Below are positions 14,443 to 21,526 of a stretch of DNA of 39,614 bases, piece by piece (the stretch's first letter is position 1; each line of letters opens with the position of its first letter). The DNA is taken from assembly GCA_017405965.1 (NCBI GenBank), contig JAFQZK010000031.1, positions 1 to 39,614 of the forward strand, in the 5' to 3' direction. Made by a program: the position numbers and the translations under genes. Under the pieces are notes generated by a model. That model saw nothing but the letters and a program-made list of their open reading frames with translations, was not told the origin of the DNA and did no database searches. The DNA comes from Muribaculaceae bacterium (GTDB taxonomy: Bacteria; Bacteroidota; Bacteroidia; Bacteroidales; Muribaculaceae).

Positions 14443-14649
14443 TCAGATCTTCTCGACTGCCGTGGCGACAAGGGTAATCATTAGCCCTAATTGAGCATCC
14501 TTGTCATCAATGTCGTTCAAACTGAGATTGACAGGTTTTTCGGTGAGCTTGCTCCACAATTCTTGATCCAGCTCAACACCAGCGAGCGTGGCCACTGTTA
14601 CCACCTGGTCACGGCTGAACTCAAAAGCTACAGTTAATTTCTCGTTCAT
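14443..14649 (-). CDS. small protein, possible immunity partner of the MuF toxin domain
   Basis: This 68-residue acidic protein ends just before the bidirectional terminator. The sequence (starts MNEKLTVAFEFSRDQVVTVA) has a beta strand and two helices, with no membrane segment. It lies downstream of, and on the same strand as, the MuF gene with a toxin-like end, the position expected of an immunity gene. The gap of about 300 bases and the gene between them weaken this. No family is recognised. Confidence 0.6.
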   Translation of the reverse strand: MNEKLTVAFEFSRDQVVTVATLAGVELDQELWSKLTEKPVNLSLNDIDDKDAQLGLMITLVATAVEKI

Positions 14650-14661
14650 GATGATGGTTGA

Positions 14662-14847
14662 TTATGGTTTATAGATGCCGAATATTGACCCAATAACGAG
14701 GGCGAGGAGGATGACCACACCAGTCATAAAGACTGAAAGGAATATCAGAATGCCCGTTTTTGTCCTCATTCTGTCCCGGTGGATCCGTCGGTTGATCTTC
14801 TCGTCGATGCAGTAACGCTTGCCGTTTTTTGCTATTTTTTTGTCCAT
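14662..14847 (-). CDS. small single-pass membrane protein
   Basis: This 61-residue protein has a basic N-terminal half (residues 1-30) and one strong membrane segment (ILIFLSVFMTGVVILLALVI, about 33-52). Orientation would place the basic part inside. It may be a holin-like or immunity protein, or of unrelated function. It lies 12 bases upstream of the 68-residue gene, so the two are probably co-transcribed. Confidence 0.6.
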   Translation of the reverse strand: MDKKIAKNGKRYCIDEKINRRIHRDRMRTKTGILIFLSVFMTGVVILLALVIGSIFGIYKP

Positions 14848-14852
14848 GATAG

Positions 14853-14882
14853 TTGCTAATTCAAAAAATGGTGTTATCTTTG
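14853..14882 (+). promoter_or_regulatory. plus-strand promoter pointing into the end of the MuF gene
   Basis: TTG (14853-14855), 19 bases, TATCTTTG (14875-14882) is an exact consensus match. No plus-strand gene follows, so it should drive a short RNA. Confidence 0.7.
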
Positions 14883-14887
14883 CAGTG

Positions 14888-14960
14888 AGGATTCCGTAGC
14901 TAATGACTACCGATTCCTCGCCAGAATGAGGGGTGAGCGATCATTCCTCAAACTTTTTTA
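14888..14960 (+). ncRNA. candidate small RNA, partly antisense to the MuF gene end
   Basis: Starting a few bases after the promoter at 14853-14882, the stretch can form GAGG..GTAG-loop-CTAC..CCTC (14887-14919) and a second stem GAATGA/TCATTC (14924-14929 with 14941-14946). It then meets a run of six T (14954-14959). This is the layout of a short, terminated RNA. Its 3' part overlaps the last codons of the MuF gene on the other strand. There is no reading frame of note. Confidence 0.5.
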
Positions 14961-16291
14961 TAGAGAATCCTGATATTCTCTCCTTCTTTTAGCCAAACTT
15001 CTGAAATCATTTGTCCATCTTTCACTCTTTGATAAATGACACGTTTCATGTAAGCGTCAGTCAATTCTGGCTTATCAATAATGAGCCTGTCAGATTGTTT
15101 CAGGCCATCGTTCATCATATTTCGGAAAGCATTCTTTGGCTTAGAACTGATGAAGCCCTCATGCTCGTACCATTTACCATCCACCCAAAGGTCAGGGCAT
15201 TTTCCCTCGTATGCTGTACCCATGAGTGACTCATAGATATTACGATACATGAATTTTGGAGGGCGCGTCATCTTGGGTGTTAGTCGCACCTCATGTCCTG
15301 ACTCGGCAAAAAATGTGGCAATTTCTATAAGTTTATTGTAATCATGATCGTCTGAACTCACGAGTTGATGAACTGCTATTGAACCGCCATTTTCAAATCG
15401 CTTCACGACATCAAAACGTTGCACTTCACATTTGCGGATTAATGGGCAGACGTTGCACAATTCATTGTCGGGGATGTATGCCAGGTTGACTTTCCCCTGG
15501 GCGATGTCGCAGTCCCGGCACCGGCTGATGGTGTACGGGTTATAGTCCGGGAAAGCCTTGCCTTGCATGCCCGAGTTGAAGCGGAAGATGCCTCGCGTAT
15601 CCTTCTGCAGGGCTTCCTCACCTCTGGCACGTGCTTCTTCAGGATCCGTTGTCGGATACTTTGATTTGCGCACTTGTGCAACAGTGCAACGGCAGTTCCA
15701 TCCATTGGGCGGGTAGTATGACTCCCAGAACGGGTCGGAAGGCGGCAGCGTCACCCCATCGAGGGCAGCGTGTTCAGGACGTACCTTTTCATCACGCTGG
15801 GTTCGGTACTGGAGGTTGTAGCGGTCGCCATCAGCCTCGATCTGTTCCCACTTGGCCGCCATGTCTGCCGAAGCCTGGCAGAAGTTGTACTCAGCGCGGA
15901 GGTAGTTCTTGTTGTAGGTGCTGTCGATGGCTTGAACGTCATTCAAAAAGCGTTCAAATGACTTTCTCTCGCCGTTCTCGTCGATGAGTGAGGGGAAGGC
16001 CTCATTGAGCTCATGGAAGGCCTTGAAGCCAGAAAAGATGAAGTTGGAGCGCTCCAGCCGGTGTCGCATAGCATCAGATAGTGGGGCCTGCCGCATCGAC
16101 TGATTCAGGGCGTCGGCATGTGTGCCGATGAAATCAGTGACCTCGGGTTCCTGGATGACCTGGATGTCGAGCATGGCGCCCTCCTGGCGGTAGAGTGCGT
16201 GCATCATCCCCTCGAAGGCCTGACCCACCCGTTCTCGGATGCGCTGCTCTATTTCCTGTTGAGGAGAGGCGAGCGTGGCTTGGCTGCCCAA
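14948..16291 (-). CDS. MuF-like head protein with C-terminal nuclease-toxin-like extension
   Basis: Residues 1-290 of this 447-residue frame match the MuF/SPP1-gp7 head morphogenesis family: a helical N-terminus, the signature PPNGWNCRCTVAQVRKS (about 190-206) and a Cys cluster (CRDC, CNVC, CEVQ, about 255-290). The last 150 residues are a separate domain in AT-rich DNA (PDLWVDGKWYEHEGF, NAFRNMMNDGLKQSDRLIID), resembling the RNase-type toxins of the BECR/CdiA-tail group. Such MuF-toxin fusions are known. No ATG exists at the front: TTG at 16291 is the first usual start, yet the frame reads back to the portal stop. See the frameshift signal at 16315-16348. Confidence 0.8.
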   Translation of the reverse strand: MGSQATLASPQQEIEQRIRERVGQAFEGMMHALYRQEGAMLDIQVIQEPEVTDFIGTHADALNQSMRQAPLSDAMRHRLERSNFIFSGFKAFHELNEAFPSLIDENGERKSFERFLNDVQAIDSTYNKNYLRAEYNFCQASADMAAKWEQIEADGDRYNLQYRTQRDEKVRPEHAALDGVTLPPSDPFWESYYPPNGWNCRCTVAQVRKSKYPTTDPEEARARGEEALQKDTRGIFRFNSGMQGKAFPDYNPYTISRCRDCDIAQGKVNLAYIPDNELCNVCPLIRKCEVQRFDVVKRFENGGSIAVHQLVSSDDHDYNKLIEIATFFAESGHEVRLTPKMTRPPKFMYRNIYESLMGTAYEGKCPDLWVDGKWYEHEGFISSKPKNAFRNMMNDGLKQSDRLIIDKPELTDAYMKRVIYQRVKDGQMISEVWLKEGENIRILYKKV

Positions 16292-16314
16292 TATTTCGGC
16301 GTAACGCTGGTGCA

Positions 16315-16348
16315 GCCCCGCGTAGTCGGCGGGGCTTAATCGAAAAAA
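16315..16348 (-). promoter_or_regulatory. candidate -1 ribosomal frameshift signal joining portal and MuF
   Basis: On the minus strand the portal gene ends with the heptamer T-TTT-TTC (16348-16342) in the correct phase for a -1 slip. Six bases later comes a 7-bp G+C stem, GCCCCGC/GCGGGGC (16335-16329 with 16321-16315), with a 7-base loop. The portal stop (16338-16336) lies in the spacer. A -1 slip leads directly into the MuF frame, which has no ATG of its own. The fusion would have about 904 residues. Confidence 0.65.
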
Positions 16349-17661
16349 GGGCGCACAGGGGCCGCGTGTCGGCGCGATTCTTCACCAGCGGGCGTTTCCT
16401 CACCTTTGCCCTCTTCATCGCCCTGTGGCGGCTCTGTGGGCGAATTAGGGGCATTGTTACGGCGATTGCCCACCGGCATACTGTATTTATCCTCAAAATA
16501 AGATGGATCAACCTCAAAGTTATTGAGCACCATGGTCTCGTAGTTCACTTGCTGCTCGGGGGAATAGTCCACCGAGTAGTCCCAGTCGAAGCGCAGCCCC
16601 TTGAGCGGGAAACCGTGGCGGATCATTCGCGGGATGAGTTGGTCGTTGATGATGTCGCGGATGCTGTCGCAGTCCGCCTCGATGATGTTCTCGAACACCT
16701 CCAGGTGAGTCTCGGACTGGCTGAGCGAGCTTCCGTCCTCAATGGTCATGGTTTGGCCGATGATGAGCTTTGAGAGTTCACTGTTGGCTCTCTCGATACG
16801 CCTGTCATATACGTTGAAGGCATCACCGCGCGATGACTCGACCACCTCAATCTCGGTACCCTGCTGGAAGATTCCCCAACCCTCGGTACCCATATCTGCC
16901 ATCATCTTCTCCATGCGCTTCATCTCCTTATCGTCGCGAGTCGTGGTCCTGGCGATGCGCATAGGCATTCCGAAGATCTCGGCGAAAGTGTCCCAGAACG
17001 CCAGCGCATTTTTCTTGGGGATGGTTTGTGTGGCCGCCTTGAGGAACAGTCCCAAGTTATCGGGACGGCCAACCTCGATGAGCCAGTCGCTGAATGGCGG
17101 CTGCCGATAGTCGATGCCCGTGGTCCAGTCCTGTCCCAGGTCGGTGATGACGCGCCCGTATTCTGGTATGACGTGTTTGCGCGAAATAAGTCTGACTCCA
17201 TCGTATGACAGCTTCCCGTCCTCAGCAGTGATGACATCGCCCAGCTCGATGAGCGAGTGCCCCCAATAGTTCGCATCGAGTGCAAGTTTGATCAGGTCTT
17301 TGAACCAGGCAGCATCGAAGTAGTTCAAAGCACCTTCATCCTCGTCGCCGCTCTCATTGACCAGCTTGAACGACCGCGCCATGACAAAGCCCTCGCGCTG
17401 CTGGATGCATCCGGAGAGGTGGAGATCAACAGCGACATCCCGGTAGATGTCATACAGTGCCTGTCGGTTGGGGTAGTCCACATTGATGGCCATCTGCCAG
17501 GCAGTGCGCCAGTCCCCGATGTCGCGTCTGGTGAGCGAGTCGGTGGTGCGCTGCAGCTGCATAACCGTTTTCTTGAACTTGGCCACGTCTTTCTTGGCGA
17601 GACGGAAGGTGCCGAACGGTGTCTCAAGCACCTGCTTATCGGTATTCTTTTTCTTGCTCAT
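16336..17661 (-). CDS. portal protein (Mu gp29-like, DUF935)
   Basis: This 441-residue protein forms the ring through which DNA enters the head. It has the gp29-family core: an N-terminal helical arm, MARSFKLVNESGDEDEG near 94-110, NYWGHSLIELGDV near 132-144, and the diagnostic GQTMTIEDGSSLSQSETHLE around 306-325. The C-terminal 60 residues are polar and disordered. Gene order (small terminase, large terminase, gp36-like, portal, MuF) is close to that of Mu. ATG at 17661 is the only good start. Confidence 0.9.
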   Translation of the reverse strand: MSKKKNTDKQVLETPFGTFRLAKKDVAKFKKTVMQLQRTTDSLTRRDIGDWRTAWQMAINVDYPNRQALYDIYRDVAVDLHLSGCIQQREGFVMARSFKLVNESGDEDEGALNYFDAAWFKDLIKLALDANYWGHSLIELGDVITAEDGKLSYDGVRLISRKHVIPEYGRVITDLGQDWTTGIDYRQPPFSDWLIEVGRPDNLGLFLKAATQTIPKKNALAFWDTFAEIFGMPMRIARTTTRDDKEMKRMEKMMADMGTEGWGIFQQGTEIEVVESSRGDAFNVYDRRIERANSELSKLIIGQTMTIEDGSSLSQSETHLEVFENIIEADCDSIRDIINDQLIPRMIRHGFPLKGLRFDWDYSVDYSPEQQVNYETMVLNNFEVDPSYFEDKYSMPVGNRRNNAPNSPTEPPQGDEEGKGEETPAGEESRRHAAPVRPFFD

Positions 17662-17674
17662 GATGATGTGTCAA

Positions 17675-18094
17675 TTACCAGTTGTGTCTCAATTTCTTTT
17701 GGCAACCGTAAACCATGGGGAAGCCGACCTGGTTGCCGTCCTCGTCGGTGGAGACAGGAAGATCAGGCACGTTCTTGCCGGCCTGCACTCCTTCGAGCCA
17801 CTTGATGGCGCGGTCGTAGCGCTCCTTGCGGATCTCGGTACCCATCTTCTGGGGCAATGAGGCCGCCATGTGGTAAAGTGCGATGTCGCAGGTGTACATG
17901 ACAATGAGCTTGTTGCGCTCATTGCCCTCAGCACTGAAAAGCGCCTCGGTGTCATATTTGGGACGGAGGTAAGAGGATATTTCCTCGATGGCCTCTGCCT
18001 CGGCATTCGCCCGGTTGTCGTCGCTGACCTGTGAAATGACCTTCAAGGCCTGCTCCCCGATGACAACCCTGTAATCCTCGTCGTTGATAAACAT
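17675..18094 (-). CDS. Mu gp36-like protein (DUF1320)
   Basis: This 139-residue, mostly helical protein has the pattern of gp36-type head-tail connector proteins: ALKVISQVSDDNRANAEAEA at the start, SSYLRPKYD near 40-48, and a long helix with CDIALYHMAASLPQKMGTEI and RYDRAIKWLEGVQAGK. It stands between the terminase and portal genes and ends 13 bases before the portal start. Confidence 0.8.
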   Translation of the reverse strand: MFINDEDYRVVIGEQALKVISQVSDDNRANAEAEAIEEISSYLRPKYDTEALFSAEGNERNKLIVMYTCDIALYHMAASLPQKMGTEIRKERYDRAIKWLEGVQAGKNVPDLPVSTDEDGNQVGFPMVYGCQKKLRHNW

Positions 18095-18103
18095 AGCGTA
18101 TCT

Positions 18104-18325
18104 TTATTTGGTGATGTGTAAAGCGAGTTTCTCAATGTCGGCCAATTTTGTGCCCTTGCGGAAGCGGTGCTGCCGGATGAGCTGCTTGATGACCTGCTTG
18201 GGCACCACATGAATGGACCCGTTGAGGACAATTACATAGTATTTAAGTCCTGTTTCCTGGGCGAGCCTGTTGGCTTTCTTGACGGCCCTCTTGTAACGGA
18301 AGGAGAAAAACAGTTTCTTGATCAT
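18104..18325 (-). CDS. small basic protein of the head operon
   Basis: This 73-residue, strongly basic protein begins at the ATG that overlaps the terminase stop (TAATG). An ATG two codons upstream is possible. The sequence, MIKKLFFSFRYKRAVKKANR then LAQETGLKYYVIVLNGSIHVVPK, shows a basic helix and a beta hairpin. Similar short proteins stand at this place in other Bacteroidales Mu-like phages as far as I recall. The role is unknown. Confidence 0.65.
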   Translation of the reverse strand: MIKKLFFSFRYKRAVKKANRLAQETGLKYYVIVLNGSIHVVPKQVIKQLIRQHRFRKGTKLADIEKLALHITK

Positions 18326-19881
18326 TACCATTGGTTTTTTGAGGTCGGGCGTCTGCCGAACCTGGGTTTGAAGTTTGCTTGTCTCGTATTGCGCTGGAGG
18401 AACCAGATGGCTCCCTCGTCGGCGTCAGGCGCATCGTCATGGACATGGCTGCCGCGTTCCAGCGCCAGTGTCTGCTCAATGCCTACCTGCATGTCCGGGC
18501 TATCCTTGAGCGCCTCGTTATAGAACACGAAGCCTCGTTCCCACAACGGGCTTACCGCTTCGATGCGCTGGATCTTTTCCGGCTTTTTGCGTGTGTCCGG
18601 CATAATAGGCAACTGGTAGCCTCTCAGTTCGCCCTCGGTGGTGAACTCGTCGAGGATGATGTCCTGCATGAAATTCGCCTCCATGTAGAATGATGCCGCC
18701 ACGTCTGCCTCGCTGAGGCGCTCATAGAGGTTGTAGAGCCAGCGCACCATGCCTGATACCGTGTCCTGGCGGACGTAGGTGTCAATCAGGTGCAGCTCAT
18801 TGCCGTACTTGCCCCAGAGTCTGCAGGCCTTGTAGTCGTTGGCCGTGGTCGATTTGAAAGACGGGTCGGTGTAGCAGATCAGCTGCTCATACTTGCGCAG
18901 CGGCAGCACCTTTTTATATCTTATCCACTCATGCTTGAAGATGGCACCCTCGTTGATGGGGTTGTGCATCATCTCCTTCTGCCAGGCCCGGTAGCCCACG
19001 AAGTCGGCATACTCCTGAGCCTCCTGCTTGGTCCATTTCTCTTTCCATACCGGATTGCCCTTGTCATCCACCGCGCAGATCTTTGAGACATGGACACCAC
19101 GCGTGGCTGCTATGTTGGCCAGTACCGAGTTCTTACTGATGAGGTTGCCCACCATGATGAAGCGGCCGCGTCCCACGTCGAGGGCACCGAACAGTGCCTC
19201 CTTGACCCAATCCGTGAGTTCCCGGACACGCCGCTCATTACGGCAGAGTTCGTCGTCATCCAGGTCATCGATGACGATATAGTCAGGTCGTGCTTCACGC
19301 TCACGCAGACCGCGCGGCGACTGTCCACGGCCCACGGCCAGGAACTTCACGCCGTTTCTTGTGGTGAACTCGCCCTCCATCCAGTTGCCGAGCGACATCT
19401 GTTCACCGTAATCGGCGACGATGCGCTTGTTGTACTGGAGCTCCGCCTGGATGTCCCCCAGGAGACGGTCGGCACTGTCCTCGGACTTGCCGACGACCAC
19501 CATGAAGTTGATGAGCCTTTCCGGCTGGAACATGAGCCACAGTGGCATGAAGATGTCGAAGTGGGTGGATTTGGCATGACCACGCGGCCACATGAAGACC
19601 GCCTTAAGGTTAGGCGTGCTCTTCACCTTCTTGGCTGCGGCATTGTGGAACGGCGCATTGTGTACGGTGCGTATCACCTTACCGGTGGCCTTGTCACGCA
19701 GGGTAAGGAAATGAGGGAAATAGTATTCACAGAACGCGGCATAGTCCCGCTGCAGCTTCTTGATGCGCTGGTCCCGCTGCGTCGCGTTCTCGCGCACCAG
19801 GCTTGCCGTGTCGGTCATGCTCTGGATTTCCCGGCAGTGCGCCTCCCACAGCTCCCGATATTTTGAGGGTAATGCGGGCAT
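18325..19881 (-). CDS. terminase large subunit (Mu gp28-like)
   Basis: The 518-residue packaging motor has Walker A WPRGHAKST around 96-104, Walker B RPDYIVIDDLDDDE around 200-213 and a nuclease domain with CYTDPSFKST (catalytic Asp, about 340) and a later acidic patch near DAPDADEGAIW. It cuts and pumps phage DNA into the head. In Mu-type phages packaging is headful from a phage end and includes host flank. The small subunit precedes it by 2 bases. Confidence 0.92.
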   Translation of the reverse strand: MPALPSKYRELWEAHCREIQSMTDTASLVRENATQRDQRIKKLQRDYAAFCEYYFPHFLTLRDKATGKVIRTVHNAPFHNAAAKKVKSTPNLKAVFMWPRGHAKSTHFDIFMPLWLMFQPERLINFMVVVGKSEDSADRLLGDIQAELQYNKRIVADYGEQMSLGNWMEGEFTTRNGVKFLAVGRGQSPRGLREREARPDYIVIDDLDDDELCRNERRVRELTDWVKEALFGALDVGRGRFIMVGNLISKNSVLANIAATRGVHVSKICAVDDKGNPVWKEKWTKQEAQEYADFVGYRAWQKEMMHNPINEGAIFKHEWIRYKKVLPLRKYEQLICYTDPSFKSTTANDYKACRLWGKYGNELHLIDTYVRQDTVSGMVRWLYNLYERLSEADVAASFYMEANFMQDIILDEFTTEGELRGYQLPIMPDTRKKPEKIQRIEAVSPLWERGFVFYNEALKDSPDMQVGIEQTLALERGSHVHDDAPDADEGAIWFLQRNTRQANFKPRFGRRPTSKNQW

Positions 19882-19883
19882 GA

Positions 19884-20357
19884 TCAGAGCTCAGAATTGG
19901 GAGACATCTTCTCCATGAGGAACTCGTTCTGGTACTTGTTGATCGCCTTGATCAGCGCCGGTGTGATCTCCGGATCGTTGGAAGCCTTGTCCTGGATCCA
20001 GCGGTTGAAGGCCATAAACACCTCAATGGCATCGACCACGTTGGCCTTCTTGTCCAGCTTCTCGATGACCGCCGATAGTTTAGCAAGACGGTCGCCAAGT
20101 CCGGCTATGAGGTTCGGGTCTTCTGACTCGTTGACTGAGGTGATGAGCCGGTCGATGGTAAGCAGCAGCTTGTTGACCAGTTCCTGGCGTGTGATGTTCT
20201 TGGCGGCACGCGCTTCCTTCCACCCGTCCGTATTCGCCCATTTGGAGATGGTCTGACGGCTTATGGAGAGCCTTTCTGCGATCTCGGTCAGCTCCATGCC
20301 GGAGAGGTATAGGGAACGCCCGAGCGATTTCTTGTTTTCTAAATCTGCTTTCTTCAT
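19884..20357 (-). CDS. terminase small subunit (Mu gp27-like)
   Basis: This 157-residue protein has an N-terminal HTH (LYLSGMELTEIAERLSISRQ then TISKWANTDGWKEAR, about 15-50) and a long helical C-terminal part, as in DNA-recognising small terminase subunits of the gp27 type. I use the ATG at 20357. The frame extends to 20462, but that region holds the control repeats of the late promoter. It is the first gene of the minus-strand head operon. Confidence 0.83.
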   Translation of the reverse strand: MKKADLENKKSLGRSLYLSGMELTEIAERLSISRQTISKWANTDGWKEARAAKNITRQELVNKLLLTIDRLITSVNESEDPNLIAGLGDRLAKLSAVIEKLDKKANVVDAIEVFMAFNRWIQDKASNDPEITPALIKAINKYQNEFLMEKMSPNSEL

Positions 20358-20555
20358 TTTTTGCAAAAAATAAAATGTGAATAACGGTGCAAAATTGGCC
20401 GAAAAACGTGAGCGTGACAAAGAAGCGTGCAGGGGTTGCATGGAAGTGTGCAGGGGTTTCACACTTATTTGTTCGGGTGGGTTGAAAGGCGCAAATTTGC
20501 GGTGCTTTTAATCATACAGTCGCGATGCAATCGCGACATAGAAATCGCAAAAACA
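20358..20555. promoter_or_regulatory. divergent late control region
   Basis: It separates the minus-strand head operon from the plus-strand protease-to-fibre operon. Seen are: direct repeats GTGCAGGGGTT at 20427-20437 and 20448-20458, 21 bases apart (two helical turns); palindrome CGCAAATTTGCG at 20490-20501; and palindrome GTCGCGAT-GCA-ATCGCGAC at 20519-20537. No full TTG-N19-TAnnTTTG promoter is present, which suggests activator-dependent promoters. Which factor binds is unknown; the two small HTH proteins are candidates. Confidence 0.65.
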
Positions 20556-21500
20556 ATGTCAAAAAACAAGAGAGTAAGAATTACCAACGAAAGCCTGAAC
20601 AGTTACAAAACCCGCGTGCTGACCTCAGGCATGGACGTGTCACAGTATGAGCGCAACCCCGTTCTGCTTTACATGCACGAGCGAGGTCAGGTCATCGGTT
20701 ATGTGAAGGACCTGAAGGTCGAGGGTGACGAGGTGACCGGCGAGCTGATGTTTGATGAAGCCACCGAGCTGAGCCAGCGTTGCAAGAAACAGTGGGAGTT
20801 CGGCAGCCTGAAGATGGTAAGCGTCGGCCTTGACATCCTTGAGCTGAGCGAGGACAAGAAATACCTCGTCGAGGGCCAGACGCGCCCGACCGTCACCAGG
20901 AGCAAGCTGGTTGAGGTAAGCCTTGTTGACATCGGCGCCAACGATGACGCCATTGTGCTGATGAAAGACGGCCAACGATTAGAAATGGGCAAGGACGGCG
21001 AGAACGTCCTGCCGAAGTTAAACCTAAATAATAATCAAGAAGAAGACATGGACAAGAAAGAGATTGCCCTGCTGCTGGGTTTACCGGCAGACGCGAGTGA
21101 CGAGGCCATCAAGGCCAAGATCAATGAACTGAAGACCGCCGCCGATGAACGCGCGGAGCTTGTCAAGGAAAACGACGAGTTGAAGCTGTCGCGCATCGAA
21201 GCTGCCGTTGACGGTGCCATCGCCGAGAAGAAGATCACCGCTGACAAGAAGGCCCATTTTGTCGAGCTCGGCAAGAAGGTCGGACTTGAGAGTCTGAATG
21301 CCACTTTCGGCGCTATGACACCCCAAGTGAAGCTCAGCCAGGTCATCGGGCACCAGGGCGGCGCCCAAGCCGACCCCTCCTGGAAGAAGCTGAGCGACGT
21401 TCCCGAGGACAAGATCCTGGAGTTGCGCAAGAACGACCCCGATGAGTACAAGCGCCTGTATAAGGCCGAGTACGGCTGCGAGTGTGAAATCGAAGATTAA
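20556..21500 (+). CDS. Mu gpI-like prohead protease with C-terminal scaffold
   Basis: The N-terminal half of the 314-residue protein (residues 1-140) resembles prohead protease folds: RVLTSGMDVSQYERNPVLLY, MHERGQVIGYV and LVEVSLVDIGAND. The C-terminal half is a charged, helical scaffold (MDKKEIALLLGLPADASDEA, then a coiled coil). ATG at 20556 lies in an AT-rich leader. An ATG at 21048 begins the scaffold part and is also preceded by an A-rich stretch, so a separate scaffold may be made, as Mu does with gpZ from gene I. Confidence 0.82.
   Translation: MSKNKRVRITNESLNSYKTRVLTSGMDVSQYERNPVLLYMHERGQVIGYVKDLKVEGDEVTGELMFDEATELSQRCKKQWEFGSLKMVSVGLDILELSEDKKYLVEGQTRPTVTRSKLVEVSLVDIGANDDAIVLMKDGQRLEMGKDGENVLPKLNLNNNQEEDMDKKEIALLLGLPADASDEAIKAKINELKTAADERAELVKENDELKLSRIEAAVDGAIAEKKITADKKAHFVELGKKVGLESLNATFGAMTPQVKLSQVIGHQGGAQADPSWKKLSDVPEDKILELRKNDPDEYKRLYKAEYGCECEIED
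21048..21500 (+). CDS. possible internally started scaffold protein
   Basis: Same frame as the protease gene. The ATG at 21048 follows AATAATAATCAAGAAGAAG, an A-rich leader unlike the surrounding G+C-rich coding sequence and like the leaders of real gene starts here. The product of 150 residues would be only the coiled scaffold domain. Evidence is the leader and the analogy with Mu genes I and Z. Confidence 0.5.
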   Translation: MDKKEIALLLGLPADASDEAIKAKINELKTAADERAELVKENDELKLSRIEAAVDGAIAEKKITADKKAHFVELGKKVGLESLNATFGAMTPQVKLSQVIGHQGGAQADPSWKKLSDVPEDKILELRKNDPDEYKRLYKAEYGCECEIED

Positions 21501-21526
21501 GTCGAACCATTTAATATTTTGAAGAC

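Noticed and set aside
14853-14882. Promoter for a plus-strand protein gene
   Set aside because: No reading frame of useful size follows on the plus strand before the end of the MuF gene. A small RNA is the better reading.
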